Of a DNA stretch of 64,000 nucleotides, positions 54,739-63,088 are shown in pieces. This DNA comes from UBA5614 sp963667535. GTDB taxonomy: Bacteria; Cloacimonadota; Cloacimonadia; Cloacimonadales; Cloacimonadaceae. The DNA lies in NCBI GenBank assembly GCA_963667535.2, contig CAXXDU010000002.1, forward strand, positions 558,001-622,000. The letters are read 5' to 3'. A program made the translations under genes and the position numbers. The first letter of the stretch is position 1; the number at the start of each line of letters is the position of its first letter. A model generated the notes under the pieces. The model did no database searches and was not told the origin of the DNA. It saw nothing but the letters and a program-made list of their open reading frames with translations.

Positions 54739-57303
54739 TTGGATATCGTAAGAAAAATATGCCTGCCCCTGGCCCTGTTTACCATTTTATCTGTTTCTTT
54801 TCTTCAGGCAGAGATATTGAGTCCTGCCGAACAACATCAACTTGTGCAAATGCTCAATTCTGCTGATTTCGATTCCACCGATGTAAACTTTCTCAAAGAC
54901 TGGGACCCCACAACTAAGTTTAAACTTCCCTGTCAGGTGGTTGCTCTTAATAATCCCTGGGAATTTATCAGGGTGTTGGATTATTTAAAAGATAAGATTG
55001 AAAAATACTCAAGTGCTCAATATCCCTCAAGTTCAGGGGAATATAATCACACAGACTATCACGGTACTTTTTTGCATGATATGCTAAAATGTTTGTTTTT
55101 AAAATGTGATGATTTTAACGAGTATGATTCTGAGGTAAGTGTTTGTGGAAACCCCCTTCATTTTTCCGGTTCATTTTACAAGCCGGTCAATACCACGAAA
55201 CAGTTATTTTCTAATGCTGAATTTATATTCGACTTTTGTTATAGATATAACAAGACTCAACGAGAGCAAGAAGACTATCTTGAGAAGCTTGATAGTTTGA
55301 ATTGCTTTCTTTACCAATTATGGCAGGAAAGTGATGATTCACTGGAATACAAGCCATTTTACAAAACCAACTTTCCTGATATTAAGACAAATATAAGCAC
55401 AGAAGACGGTGTTAAGCTTTTAAGAGATATTAACTATGACATGGAACGATGGATGATATTCCAGGCTTTATGCAGAATTTATGAAAAGCAGGTCAAAGAA
55501 TTTGATTTTACCAATAAAAAGCCAATATACCACAAGTCTAAATATGGTACTATGATAATCGGAGGAACTGGTAACGATAATTATAATAATAGTAAAAGAC
55601 TACTTCAATCACCACCCTGTTTAATAATTGAACCAGGTGGTAATGATGTCTATGAATGTGCATTATATGCTGATAATAAGCATCCTTTTTATATTGTAAT
55701 TGACCAAAAAGGAGATGATGTTTACCGTAATAAGGATATTGGTAGGGAGTTATCTGTTCTCAATGGATATGGCTATCTCCATGATTTTGAAGGTGATGAT
55801 TTGTATTCTGGTGGAGATTTTTCTTTATCAGCCCGATATGGCTACCAGGCTAATATTGATGATAAAGGCAACGATACATATATCGGGGGTCTGTTTACTC
55901 AGGGTGCTGCTATGTTTGGGGTGTCTATACTACAGGATAATGCAGGCAATGATACATACACTGCCACAGAATTTGCCCAGGGTATGGGTGGCACTAAAGG
56001 GCTTGGCTTGCTTTTAGATGGCAAAGGCAACGATGTATATTATACCGGTGGCAAGTATTTGCATACTCCACTTGCTCCATTTGACTACAGAAGTATGGCA
56101 CAGGGTTTTGGCTTTGGCATGCGTCCTGATCTGGCTGGCGGCATTGGTATTCTCTATGATGGCGAAGGTAATGACCGTTACAGCGGTGGAGTTTATGCCC
56201 AGGGTGTGGCTTATTGGTATGCTATCGGCGCTTTGTTTGATGAAAAAGGCAATGATTATTACGACGCAGTCTATTATCCACAGGGTAGCGGTATCCATCT
56301 TGCCAATGGCGCTTTAATCGATATGGAAGGAGAGGACCATTATTATTCCAAACACGGTCCGGGTCAGGGTAACGGGCATGACTGGTCGGTCGGCGTCTTT
56401 GTTGATAAAAAAGGCAATGACGAGTATTCCATAGAAGGAGGCAATGGACTTGGATTAACCAATTCTGTCGGCATCTTTGTGGATAGTGAAGGCAATGACA
56501 GTTATGAAAAGAGAAGCACTTCCAATTACGGATATGCCAATGCAGCTAGAGAGACAGCCGGTCTTGGTCTCTTCTTAGATGGTGGAGGTAAAGATAGCTA
56601 TCCCGATAGCACTAAGGCAGATAACAAAACCTGGCAGCAAGGCACTTATGGCATTGGACAGGACTTGGAACTGAATATCGCTCCTCAAACCAAGATGGAA
56701 GAACTGGCGGAACAATCAACTGCTGATGTGGATAGTCTGGCTTCAATAGATAAACTCTTTGCCATGGCTGCTGAATGGGAAGTTGGTTCTGCTACTAAAA
56801 GTGTTAAGCTGGCACGTGAATACTTGCTGAAAAGGGATAAAGAAGCAGTACCTTATGTGCTTAAAGAAAAGATGGCAACTGATTCAGGCTTGGAATACCG
56901 TGCTTTGGAAGAGCTGACCAAACAGTCCAAACTGATGCAGACAAGTCTATATGCAGTTTTGCATGATGCTGATTCACTGAAAGTAAAGAACGCTATGGCA
57001 TTAATCTCAGGAACGAAAGATAGCTTAGCTGTTGATTCCATCTCTGTTTTTCTCAAGCAGAATATGTATATCCCTGCTTCACTCTCCTGCCTGGGTTCTT
57101 TTAAGACTACCAAAGCTCTGGATTTAATCAGACCCTGGCTCACTCACCATACTGAGAAATATCGTTACCTTGCTACCCGCAGTCTCAAAGCCATGAATAC
57201 TCCGGAAGCTATTGCAGAGCTGAGAAAGATGTCCGGCGATAGCTCTTTCCTGATTAAAGCGATGGTCAGGCAGCTTCCTCAAGGTGATAAGGTGATAAAG
57301 TGA
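54739..57303 (+). CDS. Secreted GNDxY-repeat beta-solenoid protein with HEAT-like C-terminus (TTG start)
   Basis: 854 aa. TTG is the start: GGGAG lies 6 nt upstream and the predicted signal peptide (LALFTILSVSFLQA) follows at once. Residues about 270-625 hold roughly ten repeats of 25-40 residues with the core GNDxY, often with DxKGND, QG and LxD (for example DDKGNDTYIGGLFTQG; DGEGNDRYSGGVYAQG), consistent with a beta-solenoid; acidic turns may bind calcium. Residues 655-854 are helical, HEAT-like (KYRYLATRSLKAMNTPEAIAEL). Similar GND-rich repeats exist in other environmental bacteria. Function unknown. Confidence 0.75.
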   Translation: MDIVRKICLPLALFTILSVSFLQAEILSPAEQHQLVQMLNSADFDSTDVNFLKDWDPTTKFKLPCQVVALNNPWEFIRVLDYLKDKIEKYSSAQYPSSSGEYNHTDYHGTFLHDMLKCLFLKCDDFNEYDSEVSVCGNPLHFSGSFYKPVNTTKQLFSNAEFIFDFCYRYNKTQREQEDYLEKLDSLNCFLYQLWQESDDSLEYKPFYKTNFPDIKTNISTEDGVKLLRDINYDMERWMIFQALCRIYEKQVKEFDFTNKKPIYHKSKYGTMIIGGTGNDNYNNSKRLLQSPPCLIIEPGGNDVYECALYADNKHPFYIVIDQKGDDVYRNKDIGRELSVLNGYGYLHDFEGDDLYSGGDFSLSARYGYQANIDDKGNDTYIGGLFTQGAAMFGVSILQDNAGNDTYTATEFAQGMGGTKGLGLLLDGKGNDVYYTGGKYLHTPLAPFDYRSMAQGFGFGMRPDLAGGIGILYDGEGNDRYSGGVYAQGVAYWYAIGALFDEKGNDYYDAVYYPQGSGIHLANGALIDMEGEDHYYSKHGPGQGNGHDWSVGVFVDKKGNDEYSIEGGNGLGLTNSVGIFVDSEGNDSYEKRSTSNYGYANAARETAGLGLFLDGGGKDSYPDSTKADNKTWQQGTYGIGQDLELNIAPQTKMEELAEQSTADVDSLASIDKLFAMAAEWEVGSATKSVKLAREYLLKRDKEAVPYVLKEKMATDSGLEYRALEELTKQSKLMQTSLYAVLHDADSLKVKNAMALISGTKDSLAVDSISVFLKQNMYIPASLSCLGSFKTTKALDLIRPWLTHHTEKYRYLATRSLKAMNTPEAIAELRKMSGDSSFLIKAMVRQLPQGDKVIK

Positions 57304-57326
57304 TAAGGTGGAAAGGTGGATGTATC

Positions 57327-57364
57327 CCATTCTTTAGAATGGAAGTAGCGTAGCATTCCAATGC
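57327..57364. repeat. Pair of small hairpins before rsmG
   Basis: CCATTC-TTTA-GAATGG (57327-57342) and GCATT-CC-AATGC (57353-57364) sit side by side, sharing the motif CATTC. They occupy the 86-bp gap between the solenoid protein gene and rsmG and look like a degenerate relative of the paired-hairpin elements. Confidence 0.45.
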
Positions 57365-57389
57365 TGCGTCAATCGTTAATGATTAGGTT

Positions 57390-58055
57390 ATGATGAAAAC
57401 AAATAAAGATTTATTTGCTGACTTTCTAAAGCAATATCTGCCTGCTAAAGCAGTAGAGCTTCTTCCTCTTTTCGAGCAATATCTGGACTTACTTTTTACA
57501 CAAAATCAGATGGTTAATATGGTTTCCCGCCAAATGCCGAAAGAAGACTATTGGCTTTACCATTTCCTTGACAGTCTGCTTGTAATAAAATGTATGGACT
57601 TGGAAGCTGGAGACGCTCTGGACTTTGGTTCAGGGGGTGGCTTGCCCGGAATACCCCTCAGGCTGGTCTTTCCTGAAATGCAGATGATTTTGCTGGATTC
57701 AGTCGGCAAGAAAGTCCGTTGTATGCAGGAGATGGTTACCAAGCTTGAGCTTGAGAACTGCTCTGCAGTTTGGGCACGCATAGAAGACTATACCAAAGTC
57801 TTTTCCGGCAAACGTTTTGACTATGTTTTCTGCCGGTCGGTCAGACTGGAAGAAAGCTTTATCGAACCACTTTATAAATTGCTCAGACCAGGTGGTAGGG
57901 CAGTGTTTTACAAGGCGCATCAGGCTGAGGATGTGACTGTCTTTCGAAATATTACTGTTACTGATGTCAGCCTCAAAGAACTTGGCTGCAGGCAGATTAT
58001 CAATGTACCGCGCAATAGCCTGGAACAATATTTAACGCATAGGAAACTTGGATAA
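57390..58055 (+). CDS. rsmG: 16S rRNA (guanine-527-N7)-methyltransferase
   Basis: 221 aa. The SAM-binding core is ALDFGSGGGLPGIPLRLVFP and MILLDSVGKKVRCMQEM; FDYVFCRSV closes the site. NMVSRQMPKEDYWLYHFLDSL matches the RsmG N-terminal region. It methylates G527 of 16S rRNA; loss in other bacteria gives low-level streptomycin resistance. Its stop is 3 bp before parA, the usual near-origin arrangement. Confidence 0.93.
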   Translation: MMKTNKDLFADFLKQYLPAKAVELLPLFEQYLDLLFTQNQMVNMVSRQMPKEDYWLYHFLDSLLVIKCMDLEAGDALDFGSGGGLPGIPLRLVFPEMQMILLDSVGKKVRCMQEMVTKLELENCSAVWARIEDYTKVFSGKRFDYVFCRSVRLEESFIEPLYKLLRPGGRAVFYKAHQAEDVTVFRNITVTDVSLKELGCRQIINVPRNSLEQYLTHRKLG

Positions 58056-58058
58056 AAT

Positions 58059-58817
58059 ATGGGAAAAGTAATAACCATTGTCAATCAGAAAGGCGGAGTG
58101 GGAAAAACCACTTCTGCAGTCAATCTGTCTGCTGCATTGGCAATACTGGAAAAAAGAACCCTTCTGATTGATTGTGACCCTCAGGGAAATGCCACCAGCG
58201 GGGTGGGTTTGGATAAAGAAAACCTCAAATTTCAGATCTATGATGCTCTGATTAAGCGTGTCACCATTGAAGAAACCATTGTTAAAACCAGCACAGATAA
58301 CCTTGATTGCATTCCGGGCAATATCAACCTGACCGGTGCAGAAATTGAGCTTGTGCAGGAATTTGCCCGTGAATATAAACTCAAAGAAGCGTTAAAGCCA
58401 ATTCTCGATAAATATGATTTCATTCTGATAGACTGTCCCCCTTCTTTGGGGCTGCTTACAGTGAATGCACTGACTGCCTGTTCAGACGTAATCATCCCCA
58501 TCCAGTGTGAGTATTATGCTCTGGAAGGAGTTAGTCAGCTACTTACTACAATTCGCCTTATCCAGAAAAGCCTCAATCCGTCTTTGAATGTTTTGGGTGT
58601 TCTGCTGACCATGTTTGACAAGAGGCTCAATCTCTCTATGCAGGTGGCTAAAGAAGTCCGCCGCTATTTCAAAGAAAAGGTCTTTAATACTATCATAACC
58701 CGTAATGTAAAGCTTTCCGAAGCTCCCGGATATGGCAAACCCATATTTCTTTATGACATCAAATCTCCCGGTGCATTCAATTATCTTGCTCTTGCCCGGG
58801 AAGTAATAGAACGTTAA
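58059..58817 (+). CDS. parA: Chromosome-partitioning ATPase ParA/Soj
   Basis: 252 aa. Deviant Walker A KGGVGKTTSAVNLSAAL, Walker A' DCDPQGNATSG, Walker B LIDCPPSLGLLT, and EYYALEGVSQL. Non-specific DNA-binding ATPase that moves ParB-bound origins. Short chromosomal-type form without an N-terminal regulatory domain. Follows rsmG and precedes parB by 11 bp; it has no strong ribosome site. Confidence 0.95.
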   Translation: MGKVITIVNQKGGVGKTTSAVNLSAALAILEKRTLLIDCDPQGNATSGVGLDKENLKFQIYDALIKRVTIEETIVKTSTDNLDCIPGNINLTGAEIELVQEFAREYKLKEALKPILDKYDFILIDCPPSLGLLTVNALTACSDVIIPIQCEYYALEGVSQLLTTIRLIQKSLNPSLNVLGVLLTMFDKRLNLSMQVAKEVRRYFKEKVFNTIITRNVKLSEAPGYGKPIFLYDIKSPGAFNYLALAREVIER

Positions 58818-58828
58818 AGGATATCAAA

Positions 58829-59674
58829 ATGAATGATAGATTAGGCAGAGGACTGGAAGCGCTGATTCACGACATAGACGAGCAGGAACACCCCGATACA
58901 GGGATTACAACTGTTCCCATCGGCAGGATTTTACCTAACCGTTACCAACCCCGCAAGAACTTTGACATGGATAAACTCAAAGAACTGGCAGAATCAATCA
59001 AAGAGAACGGTATCATCCAACCTATTATTGTTACCAAAACTGCTGACAGTGAATATGAACTGATAGCAGGAGAACGCAGACTGGAAGCTGCTAAGCTGGC
59101 TGGTCTTGCCAATGTGCCTGTGATTGTGCGCAGTGTTTCTCAAAAAGAACAGCTTCAGCTTGCTATCATTGAAAACATTCAGAGAGAGAATCTCAACGCT
59201 ATAGAAGAATCACATGCTTACCAACAACTTATCACAGATTTTCAGATGACTCATGTTCAGATTTCTGAAATTATGGGAAAAGACAGAACTACTATTACCA
59301 ATGCTCTGAGATTGTTAAAACTCTCTGACCAAATCCAGCATATGATTGTTACAGGTCAGCTTTCTTCCGGTCATGCCAGAGCTATTCTGACCGTAGAGCA
59401 AGAATACCAGTTTACCTTTGCTGAATATATTATTTCTAAAGCGTTGTCTGTGCGTCAGGCAGAAGAACAATCAAAGAACTTCCCGGAAAGAGCAATTTCC
59501 AAAGCAAATAAACCGGCGAAGAATCTGATGATTGCCTCTTTGGAAAAACAGCTTTCTTCACACCTGAATTTCAATACCAAAATCAAAGACAACGGTAACA
59601 AAGGCAAAGTCATTATTGAATACAAGAATAAAACCGAATTTGATACACTAATAAGCAAACTGAACAATAAATAG
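58829..59674 (+). CDS. parB: ParB/Spo0J partition protein
   Basis: 281 aa. The CTPase/ParB N-terminal domain includes NRYQPRKNFD, ESIKENGIIQPIIV and GERRLEAAKLAG; ENIQRENLNAIEES precedes the DNA-binding HTH (QISEIMGKDRTTITNALRLL). The C-terminal dimer domain ends YKNKTEFDTLISKL. It should load onto parS sites, spread, and be moved by ParA. No 16-bp parS palindrome is found nearby. AAAGGA precedes the start. Confidence 0.95.
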   Translation: MNDRLGRGLEALIHDIDEQEHPDTGITTVPIGRILPNRYQPRKNFDMDKLKELAESIKENGIIQPIIVTKTADSEYELIAGERRLEAAKLAGLANVPVIVRSVSQKEQLQLAIIENIQRENLNAIEESHAYQQLITDFQMTHVQISEIMGKDRTTITNALRLLKLSDQIQHMIVTGQLSSGHARAILTVEQEYQFTFAEYIISKALSVRQAEEQSKNFPERAISKANKPAKNLMIASLEKQLSSHLNFNTKIKDNGNKGKVIIEYKNKTEFDTLISKLNNK

Positions 59675-59750
59675 CATTGGCACTTTATTCATAGCTAATT
59701 TCAATTGTGAGCACTTAGTTTTTGGGGATAACGTTAGAGTTTGATAGTAG

Positions 59751-59827
59751 TGGTGGGTGATACTGGACTCGAACCAGTGACCCCTACGATGTGAACGTAG
59801 TGCTCTAACCAACTGAGCTAATCACCC
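59751..59827 (-). tRNA. tRNA-Val (anticodon CAC)
   Basis: A 77-nt cloverleaf including an encoded CCA. Acceptor GGGTGAT pairs with ATCACCC, the anticodon stem is CTACG/CGTAG around TTCACAT, and the T arm is ACTGG TTCGAGT CCAGT. Anticodon CAC reads GUG. It is the second of two valine tRNAs in transcription order. Confidence 0.92.
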
Positions 59828-59839
59828 TCTGTCTTGTAG

Positions 59840-59891
59840 CACAGACACTCTTGTCTGTGAAAGAAAAAACAAACGGACATGATTGTCCGTT
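59840..59891. repeat. Paired-hairpin element between the two tRNA genes
   Basis: Two hairpins, CACAGAC-N6-GTCTGTG (59840-59859) and AACGGACA-TGAT-TGTCCGTT (59872-59891). The second is an inverted, diverged copy of the first (shared GACAxTCxTGTC), giving the same double-arm plan as the 18538 and 31285 repeats with a different sequence. Confidence 0.6.
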
Positions 59892-59906
59892 CCACAATAA
59901 AAGAAA

Positions 59907-59983
<77 letters not shown>

Positions 59984-60119
59984 ACAAGGAATTTCAAGAA
60001 GCTGATATCACCTCTTTTTGTCAAGCAAAATAGACGCTTGACAGAATTATCTCTATAGGCAAATATGAAATTGCTTCTCGAATTTTATTACTAATTATGT
60101 TTGTTAGATAGGGAGATGT

Positions 60120-60962
60120 ATGATGAGGATTATTGGTTTATTATTACTTCTGACCATTCTGTTATCCTGTAGCAATTCTACTAAGCCTGACGATAATGAT
60201 CCCTTTTCTATCAGGTTAAAGCTTGTTGATAACTCCGATAATCCCTTACAAGGTTATAGGATTACCATTAATCAAAATAACTATAACGGCACGGGTAACG
60301 ACTTCTATGCAAATACAAATCATCGCTCATATACTACTTTTGCATATTACATAGAGGGAGACTACAAAGTAAATTTGCGGATATATGACTTTTTTAACCG
60401 GCCCATCAGGACAATTATCGACACTACGCAAATTCATGGAAATTATCATGTAAGCTGGGATGGTAAAGATGATGAAGGTATTTTAGTCAGAGATGGAGTC
60501 TATAAAGCAGAAATCAAATATTATAATGGCGAAGAAGTCGTTTTTTCTGATAGATGCTACCCGTATATACTTTGCGAATTTAACATGGAACAATCTCACT
60601 ATTTAACCGATGTAAATGGAGAACTATTTACAGAAAATATTATACCTTTTCCCCGCCTGTATTGTAATGTGCCGGTTAAAGTTTTAGATGAGCAGGGTAA
60701 TGAAATAAGGGATTTTGTTTTCTCTGACACTATGGAAGTCACAATTGAATCTCCGAACCAGGAGTATAGAAGTTGCATTTTCAGGATTATCAATGGCAAG
60801 AATATTCTAAACCTGAATTGGGACACGATGACTCAAGTGGATGAAACGACAAAGAAAACTATTACTTCTACTGAAGTTAATCATAGGAAAACCAATATTA
60901 AGCATACTGCCGAACCTCCAATCAACCAATTCTTTGGTAATTACCCCAATCCTTTTAATTAA
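60120..60962 (+). CDS. Lipoprotein with FlgD-like domain; sorting domain cut off after YPNPFN
   Basis: 280 aa. Signal ends LLTILLSC, a clear lipobox. Residues about 60-140 are FlgD-like (YKVNLRIYDFFNRPIRTI ... WDGKDDEGILVRDGVY). A second beta domain follows. The protein ends exactly at GNYPNPFN with TAA, although this motif normally opens an 80-residue sorting domain. The 40 bp after the stop do not encode the rest in any frame I tried. Probably a remnant of a longer gene, or a lipoprotein that no longer needs the sorting domain. Confidence 0.7.
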   Translation: MMRIIGLLLLLTILLSCSNSTKPDDNDPFSIRLKLVDNSDNPLQGYRITINQNNYNGTGNDFYANTNHRSYTTFAYYIEGDYKVNLRIYDFFNRPIRTIIDTTQIHGNYHVSWDGKDDEGILVRDGVYKAEIKYYNGEEVVFSDRCYPYILCEFNMEQSHYLTDVNGELFTENIIPFPRLYCNVPVKVLDEQGNEIRDFVFSDTMEVTIESPNQEYRSCIFRIINGKNILNLNWDTMTQVDETTKKTITSTEVNHRKTNIKHTAEPPINQFFGNYPNPFN

Positions 60963-61108
60963 AACTGCGCCTAAAAGATAATCTTTAGAACAATTTCTTA
61001 CGTATTGCTAATTGTCTATTGCAAAACGGACAGGCACAAATCAACCCATTTCAAGACTCTATATCTGTCCCTACTATTTCTCTTTTATCTATTATTTGAC
61101 GGTAGGGG

Positions 61109-61167
61109 TCTGCAGGGAGTCATCAGGGAGTCTACAGGGACTTTAGTCCCCAATGACTCCCTGCAGA
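61109..61167. repeat. Phased palindromic element with 11-bp units, copy 3
   Basis: Arms TCTGCAGGGAGTCAT (61109-61123) and ATGACTCCCTGCAGA (61153-61167) are exact complements. The left arm continues with CAGGGAGTCWA-like units starting at 61113, 61124 and 61135, each 11 bp; the right arm has two in reverse. A GGGACT/AGTCCC hairpin sits in the centre. It is the main content of the gene-free gap 60963-61340; the 68-codon frame across it is a shadow. Confidence 0.85.
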
Positions 61168-61340
61168 TTCTCTGTAAAACCTCTGTGTTAAACAAGAAGT
61201 CTATGATATAGATACTGGCAATCAATAATGGAAATGGAAAGAGTACCAAGAGCAATTATGGTATGCATTAGAATCATGTGTTATTGTTTAAGCCGTAATC
61301 TCTCTGGCGAGAGCATTGGAACTCTGGAAGCAACGCACAA

Positions 61341-62057
61341 TCAATCCAGCCTGGAATCGGCATAATAATGTCTGCCGTCGCAGAAAGGTTTGTTGCTGGA
61401 GTGACCGCAACTGCATAAAGTAACTCTGTATCTGATTTCATAAAGCGAACCGTCCTGCGATTCTACCGGGATACCGCCTTTTAGCCAGATGGGGTAATTG
61501 GCAGAAACACGTTCATCATCAATGACGCTGATGGAAGGTTCAAAATTTGGTTCGATAGGTTCTTCTGTATCTTTATCACAAGCGACTAATCTGCCGGAAG
61601 GGCATAATCCGGCTTCTTCGATAGCAAGATCACGCTTTTCCGGATTGTCTGACCAGCGGGTTAAAACCCAGGTACCGCCGGCTCTATGGCAAAAACCAAT
61701 GCCCATACAGAGCTCTTCTGCATCAAGTAATATCAGATTGCGTCCCACCAGTTTACGTGCTGTTTGCGAAAATGGTTCACGGCTGGCTGTTTCTCTGCCT
61801 GTGAACATAATCGAATTATGAGTGCTATCGCAAAAGGGTCTGGCTTTGGACTTACCGCACCGGCATAGACTATACACAGGTTTTTCCGGATAAGTTTCCA
61901 CAACTTTATAATCTATCGGATTGCCCATGGAATCAAACACAACCTGTACTCTATTGATGGGCAGACCGCCTTTGACAATATATGGACCCTTGTTAATTAT
62001 CACAACTCTGTATTCTTTATCAGTAGTAATCTTTTCATTTGATCTAAACCAACTCAT
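61341..62057 (-). CDS. Double CDGSH iron-sulfur protein with Fer4_19-like domain
   Basis: 238 aa. Two CDGSH sites: CRCGKSKARPFCDSTH about 90-105 and CSCGHSSNKPFCDGRH about 215-230, each able to bind a 2Fe-2S cluster with three cysteines and a histidine. Between them, LCMGIGFCHRAGGTW and GLCPSGRLVACD form a divergent Fer4_19-like region. A cytoplasmic redox or cluster-transfer role is likely. A small hairpin (CTCTC-TGGC-GAGAG) lies just past the stop. No redox partner adjoins it. Confidence 0.88.
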   Translation of the reverse strand: MSWFRSNEKITTDKEYRVVIINKGPYIVKGGLPINRVQVVFDSMGNPIDYKVVETYPEKPVYSLCRCGKSKARPFCDSTHNSIMFTGRETASREPFSQTARKLVGRNLILLDAEELCMGIGFCHRAGGTWVLTRWSDNPEKRDLAIEEAGLCPSGRLVACDKDTEEPIEPNFEPSISVIDDERVSANYPIWLKGGIPVESQDGSLYEIRYRVTLCSCGHSSNKPFCDGRHYYADSRLD

Positions 62058-62206
62058 CCTGACTCCTTAAAATATACTTTGGTCACCTGAGGTAGGTAAC
62101 CTACTAAAGCAAATCTGCTAATCTACTTGACAAACTGACACATAACTAACTATCTACTATCGGATGTTATGTCAAAAGGAATTATCACTATGATGGACTA
62201 CAGACG

Positions 62207-63085
62207 ATGAAAAGTCTTGCTTCAGAAGCTCTGCTGCTTCTTACTGCCGCTATCTGGGGATTTGCTTTTGTGGCACAACGGCAAGGCATGGAATCCATTG
62301 ACCCGATGCTGTTTAATGGGCTCAGGTTTGCTTTAGGTGCCATAGTAGTAGGTTTATTTGTACTCAAAAATAAAAGAACTATGCTTATTAAGCCTTTCCC
62401 GTGGTTGCTGGCGATAACATTAACCATTGCTTCAGCTTTTCAGCAAATCGGCATGGTCTGGACTACAGCCGGCAATGCCGGTTTCATCACAGGACTTTAT
62501 ATCGTCTTTGTACCAATTATCGGCATTTTCCGAAAACAGCTTATAGGCAGAACTGTCTGGATAGCAGTTATCCTGGCAGTGACGGGGCTCTATCTGATGA
62601 ATGTTAAACAGGATATTAATGTTTCCATGGGAAATCTGTTTGTGCTGGTCAGCGCTGTCTTCTTTGCCTGGCATGTGCAATTGGTTGACCAATACACAAG
62701 GAAGTATGATACACTGTCAATTGCGTTTGCCCAGGTCAGCTTTTGTGCAATAAGCAGTCTTATGATCGGAATTATCTACAATTATGCCTTGGACCCCGAT
62801 TTTCTGTTTAAGCCTGATATATATATGTCTATAGGTAAAGCCGGTCTTCCATTATTATATGGCGGTTTGCTCTCAGCAGGAGTTGCTTATACTCTGCAAA
62901 TGCATGCTCAAAAGAAAGTTGCACCCAGTGCTGCTGCCATAATTCTCTGCCTGGAAAGTGTGTTTGCACTTTTGGGCGGTTGGCTGCTCTTACAGGAAAG
63001 ACTCACTCTGCCGATACTATCCGGTGCTACTCTGCTTTTTATTGCTATGCTGATAAGTGTGCGCTACAGTTCTAAGACGATATAA
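62207..63085 (+). CDS. EamA (DMT superfamily) transporter
   Basis: 292 aa with ten hydrophobic segments arranged as two EamA repeats: residues 1 to about 135 (AAIWGFAFVAQRQGMESIDPMLFNGLRF) and 145-285 (GLLSAGVAYTLQMHAQKKVAPSAAAIIL; LESVFALLGGWLLL). Inner-membrane drug/metabolite family exporter; substrate unknown. Convergent with the next gene, stops 3 bp apart. A TTGACA box at 62127-62132 may belong to its promoter. Confidence 0.9.
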   Translation: MKSLASEALLLLTAAIWGFAFVAQRQGMESIDPMLFNGLRFALGAIVVGLFVLKNKRTMLIKPFPWLLAITLTIASAFQQIGMVWTTAGNAGFITGLYIVFVPIIGIFRKQLIGRTVWIAVILAVTGLYLMNVKQDINVSMGNLFVLVSAVFFAWHVQLVDQYTRKYDTLSIAFAQVSFCAISSLMIGIIYNYALDPDFLFKPDIYMSIGKAGLPLLYGGLLSAGVAYTLQMHAQKKVAPSAAAIILCLESVFALLGGWLLLQERLTLPILSGATLLFIAMLISVRYSSKTI

Positions 63086-63088
63086 ACT

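Noticed and set aside
58059..59740. Possible replication origin beside rsmG-parA-parB
   Set aside because: I found no cluster of DnaA boxes (TTATCCACA), no parS 16-mer and no dnaA or dnaN; the gene trio alone only hints that the origin is in the same region.
61005..61211. 68-codon plus frame after the truncated lipoprotein gene
   Set aside because: It spans a palindromic repeat, has no ribosome site and does not resemble the missing sorting domain.
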